A DNA stretch of 39,491 nt from CAZCEC01 sp964497615 (GCA_964497615.1 CAZCEC010000063.1:1-39491), one strand, 5' to 3'. Shown: positions 16,868-25,573, counted from the stretch's first letter. Numbers and translations: made by a program. Notes: generated by a model not told the origin, from the letters alone.

Positions 16868-18595
16868 TTAGTTCCCCGCCGCCCTCAGCGCCTGCCGCAC
16901 GTCGTCAGGCGGAATCTCCATCAGCACGACGAGGCGCTGCACCAACTGGGCAAAGACCGGCGCGGCGGTCTCGGAGCCCCAGATGCTGCTGCTGGGCCGG
17001 TCGAGCTTCACCAGGACGATGAACTGCGGGTCATCCACCGGGCCATAGCCAATGAATGAGCCGATGGTCGCGCTTTGGTCGTACCCGCCCGGTATCGGGA
17101 TTTCGGCGGTGCCGGTCTTGCCGGCGATGCGGTAGCCGGGCACCAGGGCCTCCGAACCCTCGCCCGCTTCCAGCGAGGTCGCCAGCATCTGCGTCAGCAC
17201 GGCGGCGGTCTCCGGGCGGATGGGCCGGCCCAGCACTTGCTGGTTGGTGTTGTGCTGGGTATCGCCATCCTGCACGCGGGCCAGGATGTGCGGCTGCATC
17301 ATCGTGCCGCCATTGGCCACGGCCGAGACGGCGGTGATGAGTTGGAGCGGGCTGACGGCCACGCCCTGGCCGAACGAGTTGGTGCCCAGGTCGGAGTCGA
17401 ACCAGTCGGTGTCGCCGGGACCCTTCAGCCGGCCGGCGGTCTCGGCCGCCAGGTCCACGTTGGTGCGCTGGCCGATGCCGAAGGCCTGCATGTAGTTGTA
17501 GAAGTTGGTCGGCCCCAGCCAGGTGGCGATGGAGGCCAGGCAGACGTTGATGGAGTACTGCATGCAGCGCTGCATGTCCACCGGGCCCCAGCCGCCGCCG
17601 CTCCAGTTGCGGATAACAATGCCGCCCACCTCCACCGCGCCGCCGTCCATGAAGGGGGTCTGCGGCGTCACCAGGCCGCTGTCCAGCGCAGCGGCCATGG
17701 TGAGGATCTTGAAGGTGGAGCCCGGCTCGTACTGCCCGCTGACGGCGGGGTTGGCCGGGTCCGGCGGCGGGTTGTCCACGTAGCGGTTGGGGTCGAAGGT
17801 GGGCAGGGAGGCCATGCCCAGGATTTCACCGCTGCGCGGGTTCATGACGATGATGGTGCCGGACTCGGCCCCGTACTGCTGGAGCGCGCCAGCCAGGGTG
17901 ACTTCGACCAGGAACTGGATATCGCGGTCAATGGTCAGGTACAGGTCGGTGCCCTGGTCGGGGCTGGGGTCGGGCAAGGCATTGAAGGGCACCATGTCTT
18001 CGATGGCGCGCACCGAGCGGCCGGCGAGTACGTCGTTATAGAAGCCTTCCACGCCGTAGTAGCCCACCTGCTGGCCGTCGTAGTTGTAGGCCACAAAGCC
18101 CAGCAGTTGCGAGGCCAGGGTGTCGCCCGGGTACAGCCGGTGGGGGATGGGCGTCAAGTCCACCCCGCCCAGGTTCACATCGCCCAACTCGGCCAGGCGC
18201 TTGATCTCGGCGCCCATATCGGCGCTGATGGGCCGGCGCAGCAGCACGTAGCGCTGGTCGCTGTCAATGGCGGCCTGGATGGCAGGGGCCGACATATCGA
18301 GCAGGGACGACAGGGTGTCAACCACGTCCTCCGGGTCCACCACGTAGGGCGGCGAAACGCCCAGCTCGTACTGCACGTCGTTGGTGGCCAGCAGTTCGCC
18401 TTCGCGGTCGTAGATGCGGCCGCGGCTGGGGGCAAAGTCGCGCTCCAGCTGCGAAATCTCGTTCGAGAGCTGGCGGAAGTAGGTGACATTCTGGCGGCCA
18501 AAGTCCACCCGGATAAGCTGGATCACCACCAGCACCGCGACGGCGGCGAAGGCGATCAGGATCAGGCGCAGGCGGACGAAGACGGTTTCGACCAT
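16868..18595 (-). CDS. ftsI: Septal peptidoglycan transpeptidase (class B penicillin-binding protein)
   Basis: Cross-links septal peptidoglycan; partner of FtsW. The 575 residues have one N-terminal membrane helix (10-28), then the PBP dimerisation domain starting APSRGRIYDREGELLATN. The transpeptidase domain carries all three catalytic motifs: S293-T-F-K in EPGSTFKIL, S348-I-N, and K493-T-G in AGKTGTAEIP. SFGQGVAVSPLQL is also typical. No PASTA repeats are present at the C-terminus. ATG 18595 is one base from the end of the ftsL-like gene. Confidence 0.96.
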   Translation of the reverse strand: MVETVFVRLRLILIAFAAVAVLVVIQLIRVDFGRQNVTYFRQLSNEISQLERDFAPSRGRIYDREGELLATNDVQYELGVSPPYVVDPEDVVDTLSSLLDMSAPAIQAAIDSDQRYVLLRRPISADMGAEIKRLAELGDVNLGGVDLTPIPHRLYPGDTLASQLLGFVAYNYDGQQVGYYGVEGFYNDVLAGRSVRAIEDMVPFNALPDPSPDQGTDLYLTIDRDIQFLVEVTLAGALQQYGAESGTIIVMNPRSGEILGMASLPTFDPNRYVDNPPPDPANPAVSGQYEPGSTFKILTMAAALDSGLVTPQTPFMDGGAVEVGGIVIRNWSGGGWGPVDMQRCMQYSINVCLASIATWLGPTNFYNYMQAFGIGQRTNVDLAAETAGRLKGPGDTDWFDSDLGTNSFGQGVAVSPLQLITAVSAVANGGTMMQPHILARVQDGDTQHNTNQQVLGRPIRPETAAVLTQMLATSLEAGEGSEALVPGYRIAGKTGTAEIPIPGGYDQSATIGSFIGYGPVDDPQFIVLVKLDRPSSSIWGSETAAPVFAQLVQRLVVLMEIPPDDVRQALRAAGN

Positions 18596-18598
18596 GGC

Positions 18599-19078
18599 CT
18601 AGTCCCCCTGCCCCAACACCAGGCCCTGGAGCACCTGGGCGAACCAATCGGCCAGGACCTCCAGCGTGGTGGGCGCCGGGGCCGGCGGCGCGGCGGCGCG
18701 CGGCGGGGGCGTCGTCTCCACGGCGTAAGGGTAGTTGTCCACGCGCAGGTAATGGATCTGTTCGGGTTGGGCGGGCACGAAGCCGAGCGCCAGCGCCCGC
18801 TGGGCCAGCCGGTCCACCGAGCGCAGCACCGATAGCTCGGCGCGCAGCTCGTCGTTGGCCTGGATGAGGGCGGCCTTTTCGGCCTCCAGCCGCTGCAGGT
18901 CGCGCCCCGCCGTGGCCGCCCGCGACGCAACCGTCAGGTAGAAGCCGCCCACGATGGCGATGATGAGCAGGCCGATAGAGACAGCGGCCACCGCCTGGGT
19001 CTGCGATCGCCAGGGGGCCTCCTTGAAGGCGCGGGCCAGTGGGGCGGCGTAAGTGGTGCGCATGGTTTCGAGTAGCAT
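18599..19078 (-). CDS. ftsL: FtsL/DivIC-like bitopic septum protein
   Basis: A 159-aa protein in the ftsL position between rsmH and ftsI. It has a cytoplasmic N-tail (1-28), a single membrane helix (about 30-50, AVSIGLLIIAIVGGFYLTV), then a coiled coil with heptad-like leucines (LQRLEAEKAALIQANDELRAELSVLRSVDRL). A GFVPAQPEQIHYL segment follows, as in FtsL-type proteins, then a Pro/Ala-rich tail. Sequence identity in this family is always low, so the call depends on topology and position. ATG 19078 is preceded by GGAGATAAAG. Expected role: link FtsQ to FtsI/FtsW in the divisome. Confidence 0.82.
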   Translation of the reverse strand: MLLETMRTTYAAPLARAFKEAPWRSQTQAVAAVSIGLLIIAIVGGFYLTVASRAATAGRDLQRLEAEKAALIQANDELRAELSVLRSVDRLAQRALALGFVPAQPEQIHYLRVDNYPYAVETTPPPRAAAPPAPAPTTLEVLADWFAQVLQGLVLGQGD

Positions 19079-19098
19079 CTTTATCTCCGCCGGGGTTC

Positions 19099-19182
19099 CT
19101 TCCCGTAGTCGCCGGGTTCATCCCGGCGCGGGCTTCCCGTAGTCGCCGGGTTTATCCCGGCGTGGCTGGCCAATGAATGGCC
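19099..19182. repeat. Two 34-bp tandem repeats plus a related palindrome
   Basis: Units starting CTTCCCGTAGTCGCCGGG at 19099 and 19133 each contain a GCCGGG...CCCGGC stem. A GGCCA/TGGCC hairpin follows at 19168-19182 within CGGGCTAC-type sequence. This REP-like material lies inside the operon between rsmH and ftsL, where it must be transcribed. Confidence 0.8.
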
Positions 19183-19201
19183 GGGCTACGGTGCTTGGTG
19201 C

Positions 19202-19230
19202 CCCCTGGTGTGCAAGGTCCATACCAGGGG
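19202..19230 (-). other. Hairpin just downstream of rsmH
   Basis: CCCCTGGT (19202-19209) pairs perfectly with ACCAGGGG (19223-19230), 16 bp past the rsmH stop. There is no U-run. It may be a partial terminator or RNA stabiliser within the operon. Confidence 0.4.
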
Positions 19231-19246
19231 ATTCCGGCGGCGATTC

Positions 19247-20173
19247 TTAGAGTTTTTCGGCAATCCTCAGCCGGGCGCTGCGAGCGCGCGGGTTCTGGGC
19301 CATTTCCTCCGGCGTGGCCGTGATCGGCTTGCGGGTGATCAAGGCCAGCACCGGCTCGAACGGCTCCGGGACCGGGATCGTCGGGTCCGGGTCGGGGCCA
19401 TGGGCTGCTTGCCGAAAGAAGTTTTTGACGATTCGATCCTCCAAAGAATGAAACGCGATTACGGCCAGGCGTCCCCCCGGTTTCAGCAGGCCCACCGCCA
19501 CGGGCAGCACGGCGGCCACAGCTTCCAACTCCTCGTTCACCGCCATCCGCAGGGCCTGGAAGGTGAGGGTGGCCGGGTGAAGACGCGTTTCGCGCCGGCC
19601 CTTGCCCATCTTCCCGCCCCCTACCGCCCCGGCCACGATCTCGGCCAGGTGGGCGGTGCCGCGCACGGGTCGCGCCGCCCCAATGGCCTGGGCGATGCGG
19701 CGGCTGCGCGGCTCCTCGCCATACCGGTATATAATGTCGGCCAGGTCCTCCAGCGGCCAGGTGTTCACGATCTCGGCCGCGCTCAGATGGGAAGCTGGAT
19801 CGAAGCGCATGTCCAGCGGCCCATCGGTCTGAAAGGCGAACCCGCGCTGCGGGTCGCCAAGCTGGAGGGACGATAGTCCCAGGTCGAGCAGGATGCCGTC
19901 CACGGGCGCGAACCCGGCGGCGGCTTCCGCCATCTGGATGTAAGACGCCTGCACCAGCCGCACCCGGCTGCCGAACTGGGCCAGGTGCTCGGCGGCGGCG
20001 GCCAGGGCGGCCGGGTCGCGATCCAGACCCAGCAGCCGGCCGTCGGGGGCGGAGGCGGCTAGCAAACCGGCCGCGTGGCCCCCTGCTCCCACCGTGCCGT
20101 CAATGAAGACGGCGCCGGGGCCGGGCCGCAGCCCGGCCAGCACAGGTTGGTAAAGGACCGGTACGTGTCCCAA
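19247..20173 (-). CDS. rsmH: 16S rRNA (cytosine-1402-N4) methyltransferase RsmH
   Basis: SAM-dependent methyltransferase acting on the ribosomal decoding centre; formerly MraW. The 308 residues begin GHVPVLYQPVLAGL and carry the SAM loop FIDGTVGAGGHAAGLL, LLGLDRDPAAL, ILLDLGLSSLQLGDPQRGFAF, GPLDMRF, and the C-terminal RTFQALRMAVNEEL-type motif (here TLTFQALRMAVNEEL) with AVIAFHSLEDRIVKNFF. TTG 20173 is the likely start because residue 2 onward matches family N-termini (HVPVL); its ribosome site is weak. Second gene of the cluster, 69 bp behind mraZ. Confidence 0.96.
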   Translation of the reverse strand: MGHVPVLYQPVLAGLRPGPGAVFIDGTVGAGGHAAGLLAASAPDGRLLGLDRDPAALAAAAEHLAQFGSRVRLVQASYIQMAEAAAGFAPVDGILLDLGLSSLQLGDPQRGFAFQTDGPLDMRFDPASHLSAAEIVNTWPLEDLADIIYRYGEEPRSRRIAQAIGAARPVRGTAHLAEIVAGAVGGGKMGKGRRETRLHPATLTFQALRMAVNEELEAVAAVLPVAVGLLKPGGRLAVIAFHSLEDRIVKNFFRQAAHGPDPDPTIPVPEPFEPVLALITRKPITATPEEMAQNPRARSARLRIAEKL

Positions 20174-20242
20174 CGCCTGCCGAGTGCCGCCCGGCCTAGG
20201 AGCCCGGCGGCCAATCGCTCAGCCCAGGCGGGACGCGCGCCA

Positions 20243-20689
20243 TCATCCGCCGGGGCCGGGCGCCAGGTTGAAGCCGGCAAAGCGCTCGGCGTTCAGGTTG
20301 GCGTCGTTGAGCGCCTGCAATTGGGCGGCCCAGCCGTCCTTGCTCCAGACTTCGATGGCATGCCCGACACCGACGATGGCGCAGTCGGTCTCGATGCCGG
20401 CGTATTCGCGCAGGTAGGGCGGCACCAGGATGCGGCCCTGTTTGTCGGGCACCGCCTCGCTGGCGCCGGAGAAGGTGAGGCGCAGCAGGGCGCGGTGCTC
20501 GGGATTGGTGGGCGACAGGGTCTCGGCGCGCGCGGTGAGACGCTTGAAGTAATCGGACGAATAGACCACGAGGGCCTTGTCATAGCCACGCGTAATCACG
20601 GCGCCGTATGCCAATTCTTCCCGAAACTTGGCCGGGATGGTCAGGCGCCCTTTATCATCGATCGCATGGGTAAACTCGCCCATGAACAT
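20243..20689 (-). CDS. mraZ: Transcriptional regulator MraZ
   Basis: DNA-binding protein of AbrB-like fold that controls its own dcw operon. The 148 residues carry two MraZ repeats: MGEFTHAIDDKGRLTIPAKFREEL (3-26) and SEAVPDKQGRILVPPYLREYAGI (about 77-99). Both have the DxxGRhxhP core. The C-terminus runs into a Gly/Pro tail. Start ATG 20689 or 20683; both have weak ribosome sites. It is the first gene of the cluster, and the region ahead of it has repeated TGGGG/AGTGG words suited to MraZ binding. Confidence 0.96.
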   Translation of the reverse strand: MFMGEFTHAIDDKGRLTIPAKFREELAYGAVITRGYDKALVVYSSDYFKRLTARAETLSPTNPEHRALLRLTFSGASEAVPDKQGRILVPPYLREYAGIETDCAIVGVGHAIEVWSKDGWAAQLQALNDANLNAERFAGFNLAPGPGG

Positions 20690-20724
20690 AAGTTCTAACA
20701 GTCCCTTAAGTCACGAACGCCGGG

Positions 20725-20808
20725 CCACTTCTGGCTCCGGCGCTCCACTTATCCCCACTTCCCCCCAAAAGCACCCACACTATATACCACTTCCCCCACT
20801 ATGCGCAA
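20725..20808 (-). promoter_or_regulatory. Putative dcw promoter with MraZ-type repeats
   Basis: On the minus strand TTGCGC (20808-20803) and TATATA (20786-20781) are 16 bp apart, a good -35/-10 pair. AGTGG words occur at 20725, 20745, 20755, 20787 and 20796 (plus-strand CCACT), two pairs being 9-10 bp apart and extended as TGGGG. MraZ is known to bind TGGGA-type direct repeats about 10 bp apart. The repeats overlap the promoter, consistent with autoregulation. Confidence 0.5.
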
Positions 20809-20829
20809 TAGGGCCACGGAAGTTTTAAG

Positions 20830-22260
20830 ATGGTAAGGAGTCTTTTTTCGGTCGAGCAGGACGCGCCACGCCTCGGTGGACGCACTGGACCTTACATAAA
20901 CTTCGACAACGCCGCCTCCACGCCCCCTTTCAACGCCGTCCAGGAGGCGGTTGCGGAGTTCATGGGGTGGTATTCGTCGGTGCACCGGGGCGCGGGCTTC
21001 AAGAGCCAGCTCTCCACCCGCGCCTTCGAGCACGCCCGCCAGATCATCCTGGGCTTCGTGGGCGGCCGCCCGGACCAGCACGTGTGCATCTTCGGCAAGA
21101 ACACCACCGAAGCCCTGAACAAGGTGGCCCATCGCTTCCCGTTCACACCGGAGCGCAATGTCGTGCTGGTGTCGCTGATGGAGCATCATTCCAACGACCT
21201 GCCCTACCGCGCCGCCGCGCAGGTGGTGCACGTGGCGCTCCAGCCCAACGGCGAATTGGACGAGGACGACTTTGACCGCAAGCTGAAGGACTACGCCGGG
21301 CAGGTGGCGCTCGTGGCGGTGACGGGAGCCAGCAACGTCACCGGCAGCATCACCCCCGCGCGGCGGCTGGCGGCCAAGGCGCACGCGGCCGGCGCGCACA
21401 TCCTGGTGGACTGCGCGCAACTGGCGGCCCACCGGGCCATTGACGTGGGGGCGTTGGACGACCCGGCGCACTTCGACTATGTGGTGTTCGCCGGGCACAA
21501 GATGTATGCGCCCTACGGGACCGGGGTGCTGGTGGGCCGGCGCGACACCTTCGAGCGCGGCGCGCCGGACCTGCTGGGCGGCGGGACGGTGAGCTTTGTC
21601 TCAGCCGAAGATGCCGACCTGGCCGCGCCGCCGGACCGCGATGAAGCCGGCAGCCCAAACGTGGTGGGGGTGGTGGCCGTGGCGGCGGCGGTGCGCCAAC
21701 TCCAGGCGGTGGGCATGGAAGACGTGGCGGCACACGAGGCCGACCTGACGGCCTATGCGCTGGAGGCCATGAACGGCATCGAAGGCGTGGAGGTGCTGGG
21801 CGACCGTGATCCGGCGCGGGCAACACAGCGGCTGGGGGTCATCCCGTTTCGCGTCCGCGACACCTCACACGTGCTGGTGGCGGCGGCCCTGGGGTACGAA
21901 TACGGGATCGGGGTGCGCAACGGGCTGTTCTGCGCGCACCCCTTCATCATGCACCTGCTGGGGCTGTCGCGGGCGCAGATCGAAGGCGTGCGGGCCAACG
22001 TGCGGGCCCGCGACCGGCGCGACATGCCGGGGCTGGTGCGGGCCAGCTTTGGCCTCTACAACACCCGCTCCGAGATTGACGTGTTTGTGGAGGCCTTAGG
22101 CCGCGTGGCCCGGCGGCAGTTCACCGGCCAATACCGGCAAGACCGGGCTTCGGGCGACTTTGTGCCCGACGGCTGGGAGCCGAACTTCGAGCGCTACTTG
22201 AGCTGGCTGGGCGCGCCCGGGGCAGCGCCCCACCCCGAACCGGCCGAGGAGCGCGCATAA
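20830..22260 (+). CDS. Aminotransferase class V, cysteine-desulfurase-like
   Basis: PLP enzyme of the SufS/CsdA-like branch, 476 aa. INFDNAASTPP (about 23-33), SSVHRGAGFKSQLSTRAFEHAR, FGKNTTEALNKVAHRF and LMEHHSNDLPYR are typical, with substrate PLP contacts in LVDCAQLAAHRAIDV. The Schiff-base lysine is K224 in FAGHKMYAPYGTG. VRNGLFCAHP (Cys368) matches the position of the catalytic persulfide cysteine of SufS (RxGHHCAQP). The C-terminal 50 residues extend beyond usual SufS length. There are no suf genes nearby, so the true role could be desulfurase, selenocysteine lyase-like, or another C-S chemistry. ATG 20830 is divergent from mraZ. Confidence 0.8.
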   Translation: MVRSLFSVEQDAPRLGGRTGPYINFDNAASTPPFNAVQEAVAEFMGWYSSVHRGAGFKSQLSTRAFEHARQIILGFVGGRPDQHVCIFGKNTTEALNKVAHRFPFTPERNVVLVSLMEHHSNDLPYRAAAQVVHVALQPNGELDEDDFDRKLKDYAGQVALVAVTGASNVTGSITPARRLAAKAHAAGAHILVDCAQLAAHRAIDVGALDDPAHFDYVVFAGHKMYAPYGTGVLVGRRDTFERGAPDLLGGGTVSFVSAEDADLAAPPDRDEAGSPNVVGVVAVAAAVRQLQAVGMEDVAAHEADLTAYALEAMNGIEGVEVLGDRDPARATQRLGVIPFRVRDTSHVLVAAALGYEYGIGVRNGLFCAHPFIMHLLGLSRAQIEGVRANVRARDRRDMPGLVRASFGLYNTRSEIDVFVEALGRVARRQFTGQYRQDRASGDFVPDGWEPNFERYLSWLGAPGAAPHPEPAEERA

Positions 22261-22478
22261 GCGACGGTGAACGGGACCGGACCTTACGCCCGGCTTGGCA
22301 CCCCCACCGTTGGCGCGTTCGCCGCCTGCGGCCGCCGCTCCTCTGGAAGCCCGGTTGACCGGGCGCCGCTAATAGCCCGGAGGCTTCAGTCCGGGCGGGC
22401 CGGGCATGTCGAACGGCGGGGCAGTTCACCGGACCGCGATATGCGCTCACACGCAGGCCGCGCCCATAAAGGACGCAA
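22261..22478. other. Intergenic hairpins between convergent genes
   Basis: GCCCGG/CCGGGC (22349-22364) and GCCCGGA/TCCGGGC (22375-22396, loop GGCTTCAG) form two neighbouring hairpins. Convergent genes end on both sides, so these may act as a bidirectional terminator. The second is styled like a dispersed REP-type repeat. Nothing else is seen here. Confidence 0.5.
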
Positions 22479-24023
22479 CTACGGGGGCGCATGGGGCCGC
22501 AGCCGCGGCGAGATGTAGTACGACTGCTCAATGTTAACGTAGTTCTCTTCCAGATAGGCGTGCAGGTCGCCCAGGAAGACGGCGACGGGCCGCCCCCACA
22601 CTTCCCCATCCACATTGAGATAAACGACCGCCGGTTCCGCCTCCAGGGCGGCGATCACGGCCGCCTGGCGCTCCTCGGCCACCCACGGCCAGAGGTACAT
22701 CACCCCGTCCACCGGCTTCAGCCCGGTCAGAAAATTCAACAGCGGATCACCTGGATAGACGCCCAGGGCGGCGGGCTGCACTTCAGACAGGGCGCGAATG
22801 TGCGCCGCCTGCGATAGCGGGCCGGATAGGGTGCCAGGATAGGCGAGGCGGGCGCGCAGTTGGACCAGGGACCCGAGCCCTCTGGCGATCGGCCAGGCCG
22901 CGAGGCCGAGCATAAGCACGGCAGCGCTCGAGTGCGCCAGGCGGCGCACCCCAGCCCCCGCCGCGACCGGCTTTTCCAGCCACAGGCCCAGGACGAGCGC
23001 GGTGGCGACGAGGGCCAGCAGGGCAAAGGGCTGTAGGCGAAACCAGGCCTCGGCCCGGGTGGCGGTGAGGACGGCGAGGCCATAGACCAGGAGCGCCGCC
23101 AGCCAGCGCCGCCGGATGAGCAGCAGGCCGCACGCCAGCAGGACCGCAGCGCGAAAGAGGAAGCCGCCAAACAGCCAACGCCCGTTGATGGTGATGTGTT
23201 CGGCAGGGCCAAAGGCGGCGGCGCTCAACTGCCAGAAGGCGGGCTTCCAGATGTACAGGCCCGATAGCGCATTGCGCGCCAGGGCGCCGAGCCACTGCGC
23301 CGCGGAGAGCTGGTAGTAACGGTTGTAGACCTCGACATTGAAGCGCACCAGGCTGTCGTAGGCGGCGGCGCCAGAGCCGCTGGCCAGCAGGTAACCGGCC
23401 CACGCCGCCAGGGGCAGGGCCAGACCAGCCAGCGCTACAGTCAGCCGCGCCCGCACGCGAGGGCGCAGAGCCAGGAGGGTGAAGACGCCCGCCACACCAA
23501 CAGCCAGTGTGAGGTCGGACAGAATGGCGAGGGCGGCATACAAGCCCAGCATGAAGAGCGCCGGCCGCGCTGGGGCAGAGTCGGTGGTCAGGGCCGACAG
23601 GCCGAGGCCGAGGACGACGGCCAGGGCGGAGGCGGCCAGGGAGTTGTACAGGGCCAGGTGCGCGCCGAAGAGGTGGCCCAGCGCCCCCCACCCCACCGCT
23701 GCCACGCCCACCAGCACCGGGCGGCCCGTAAAGCGCGCCAGCACCGCCCAAGCGATCAGGTTGAAGACGAGCGTCGCCAGGCGCGCGGCGAGGACGGTGG
23801 GCCCCAATAGCCGGAACGCGCCTGCCAGCCAGTAGTAGGGAAAGGGAAAGTGGTGGGCGAAGAAGTCGCGGTAGAGGACAGCGCCCTCGGCGACCAGCCA
23901 GCCGCCCAGCAGCTTATCACCCTCGTCCACGAAGACGCCAAAGTACAGACCGGAGGCCCCGGCCGCGAAGCTAAGACCCAGCAGGCCCAGGCCGGCCAGG
24001 CGGGCGGCAGGCCCGCGGCCCAC
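22479..24023 (-). CDS. GT-C-type membrane glycosyltransferase
   Basis: A 514-aa polytopic membrane protein of the GT39/ArnT-like kind. It presumably moves a sugar from a polyprenyl-phosphate donor to an acceptor outside the membrane. After the first helix comes the acidic loop YFGVFVDEGDKLLGGWLVAEGAVLYRDFFAHHFPFPYYWLAGAF, whose DEGD and HHFP elements are the usual GT-C catalytic loop. About ten more helices follow, then a soluble C-terminal domain of about 120 residues. GTG 24023 overlaps the upstream stop as TAGTG, so the pair is translationally coupled; the open frame further upstream is shadow. Substrate unknown. Confidence 0.72.
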   Translation of the reverse strand: MGRGPAARLAGLGLLGLSFAAGASGLYFGVFVDEGDKLLGGWLVAEGAVLYRDFFAHHFPFPYYWLAGAFRLLGPTVLAARLATLVFNLIAWAVLARFTGRPVLVGVAAVGWGALGHLFGAHLALYNSLAASALAVVLGLGLSALTTDSAPARPALFMLGLYAALAILSDLTLAVGVAGVFTLLALRPRVRARLTVALAGLALPLAAWAGYLLASGSGAAAYDSLVRFNVEVYNRYYQLSAAQWLGALARNALSGLYIWKPAFWQLSAAAFGPAEHITINGRWLFGGFLFRAAVLLACGLLLIRRRWLAALLVYGLAVLTATRAEAWFRLQPFALLALVATALVLGLWLEKPVAAGAGVRRLAHSSAAVLMLGLAAWPIARGLGSLVQLRARLAYPGTLSGPLSQAAHIRALSEVQPAALGVYPGDPLLNFLTGLKPVDGVMYLWPWVAEERQAAVIAALEAEPAVVYLNVDGEVWGRPVAVFLGDLHAYLEENYVNIEQSYYISPRLRPHAPP

Positions 24024-24982
24024 TACGGGCAATCCAACTGCCGCCAGGGGAGCAGGTCGTGGCGCTCGCCGCCGAGATACACGCGCGCCGACATGGCGGC
24101 ATAGCCGGTGCTGTCGCCGGCCAGGTTGACGTACACCAGGCCCACGCCGCCGCCGCCCCACACCGGCGCGAAGTATTCGGTGTGAAACTCGGACCCGCCG
24201 AAGCCGCCGCTCTCCTCAAAGCCCGGCGCGAGCACCACGTAGCCGGCCCGCACCGGCGGCTCCAATAGTTCCTGCGCGACGACGGCCTCGGTGACGGCCT
24301 GGATCGAGCAATGAAACGCCGCTTTGGTGTGCAGGTAGGCCCCGCAGCCGCCTGAGATGCACAGCAGAAAGGCGACGATGATACCGGCCAGCGAGAAGCA
24401 GCCGCGCGCCGCGCCCCACGGGACGGTGCGCGCGCCGCGGGCGTGCTGGCGCTCCATGCCCTCCACCGCCGCCTGGGCCTGCGCCAGGCTGCCGCCCGTG
24501 ATCTCGCGGAAGCGCCGCATCGCCTCGAGCTTGCGGCCCGCCTTCACCAGGTCGTACACCTCCGCCAGGCGCGGAGGCCGGTCAACGGCCGTGGCTGACG
24601 GCGGCGGCAGGGGCGCGGCGGCGTCCTTCAGCCCGGCTTCGATGGCCTCGATGGCGTCCTTGGCCTCGCCCAGGCTGCCGCCCACTTTTTCCTGATAGAA
24701 CTGAATGGCGGTGATGTGCTGTTTGTCGCGGATGAGCTGGACCACGTGCCGGACGTCATCCGCGCCCAGCGTCACCGAGGCCAGCCCGCTGCGCTCCGGC
24801 CGGTCGGCGGGCGGCTGTCCATAGTCGCCCTGGGTTTCCACCGGGCGGGCCTCAGCCGGCGGGGCGGCCGGGGCCGGCAGCCGAATGCTGGAGCCGCAGT
24901 GCTGGCAGACGACCACAGCGCGGCCTTCGGCATACGGGAGCGGCGCGCCGCAGTTGGGGCAGTCGAGAGATTCAGGGGGCAT
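24023..24982 (-). CDS. Zinc-ribbon membrane protein with two L7/L12-like modules
   Basis: 319 residues. The N-terminus is a zinc ribbon (CPNC 8-11, CQHC 26-29). Two segments resemble the ribosomal protein L7/L12 C-terminal fold: about 72-117 (HITAIQFYQEKVGGSLGEAKDAIEAIE) and 138-176 (KLEAMRRFREITGGSLAQAQAAVEGME). One membrane helix follows (about 194-214), then an outer domain of about 105 residues ending in WRQLDCP. So a cytoplasmic protein-binding head is tethered to an outside domain. Function unknown. It is coupled to the downstream GT-C gene, which suggests a joint envelope role (inference). Confidence 0.75.
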   Translation of the reverse strand: MPPESLDCPNCGAPLPYAEGRAVVVCQHCGSSIRLPAPAAPPAEARPVETQGDYGQPPADRPERSGLASVTLGADDVRHVVQLIRDKQHITAIQFYQEKVGGSLGEAKDAIEAIEAGLKDAAAPLPPPSATAVDRPPRLAEVYDLVKAGRKLEAMRRFREITGGSLAQAQAAVEGMERQHARGARTVPWGAARGCFSLAGIIVAFLLCISGGCGAYLHTKAAFHCSIQAVTEAVVAQELLEPPVRAGYVVLAPGFEESGGFGGSEFHTEYFAPVWGGGGVGLVYVNLAGDSTGYAAMSARVYLGGERHDLLPWRQLDCP

Positions 24983-25038
24983 CCGAGATACGTCCGCAGT
25001 TGTGCGCGCCGATTATACCTCCGCGCCCGGCGCAGCCT

Positions 25039-25490
25039 GGCCCGCGCCTCTCGTTGCCCGGCTGGCGTTGTCATTCCGAACCCGCGTCAGCAAACCTGAC
25101 CTGGCGCGACACTGGCGCGGGTGAGGCATCTCGGCCCGCGCCTTTCCTTGCCCGGCTGTCGTTGTCATTCCGAACCCGCGCCAGCAGGCCCGGCCTGGCG
25201 CAGCGCTGGCGCGGGTGAGGCATCTCGGCCCGCGCCTCTCGTTGCCCGGCTGGCGTTGTCATTCCGAACCCGCGTCAGCAANNNNNNNNNNNNNNNNNNN
25301 NNNNNNNNNNNNNNNNNNNNNNNNNNNNNNNNNNNNNNNNNNNNNNNNNNNNNNNNNNNNNNNNNNNNNNNNNNNNNNNNNCATTCCGAACCCGCGCCAG
25401 CAGGCCCGGCCTGGCGCAGCGCTGGCGCGGGTGAGGAATCTTTGCCCGGGCGAGTAGATTCCTCGGCAAGGACGGCCCTGGAACGACATA
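25039..25490. repeat. Tandem array of a 94-bp GTCATTCCGA repeat, broken by a gap
   Basis: Units begin GTCATTCCGAACCCGCG at 25070, 25164, 25258 and (after the gap) about 25380, with a partial unit before the first. Two unit types alternate: A has CGCGTCAGCAA, B has CGCGCCAGCAGG. B holds a perfect CCCGCGCCAGC/GCTGGCGCGGG stem. A single copy of the same family, with complete ends, lies at 32673-32786. No gene is seen between 24983 and 25605. Confidence 0.9.
25282..25381. other. Assembly gap (100 N) inside the tandem array
   Basis: Exactly 100 N in a type-A unit and resuming in a type-B unit; the real number of units is unknown. Collapse of repeats during assembly is the likely cause. Confidence 0.99.
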
Positions 25491-25567
25491 GCCTGGCTGG
25501 ACGGCAATTCAGCCAGGAGGGGCGGCTCAGCAGGACCGCCGCCAGCCCCAGCCGCCAAATACGGGAC

Positions 25568-25573
25568 TATACT
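25568..25573 (+). promoter_or_regulatory. Possible -10 box for the DUF3592-like gene
   Basis: TATACT lies 33 bp upstream of the start codon. No -35 match is visible at the proper distance. Confidence 0.35.

Noticed and set aside
25039..25490. CRISPR array
   Set aside because: The units are 94 bp and similar throughout, with no short repeat/unique spacer alternation and no cas genes nearby.
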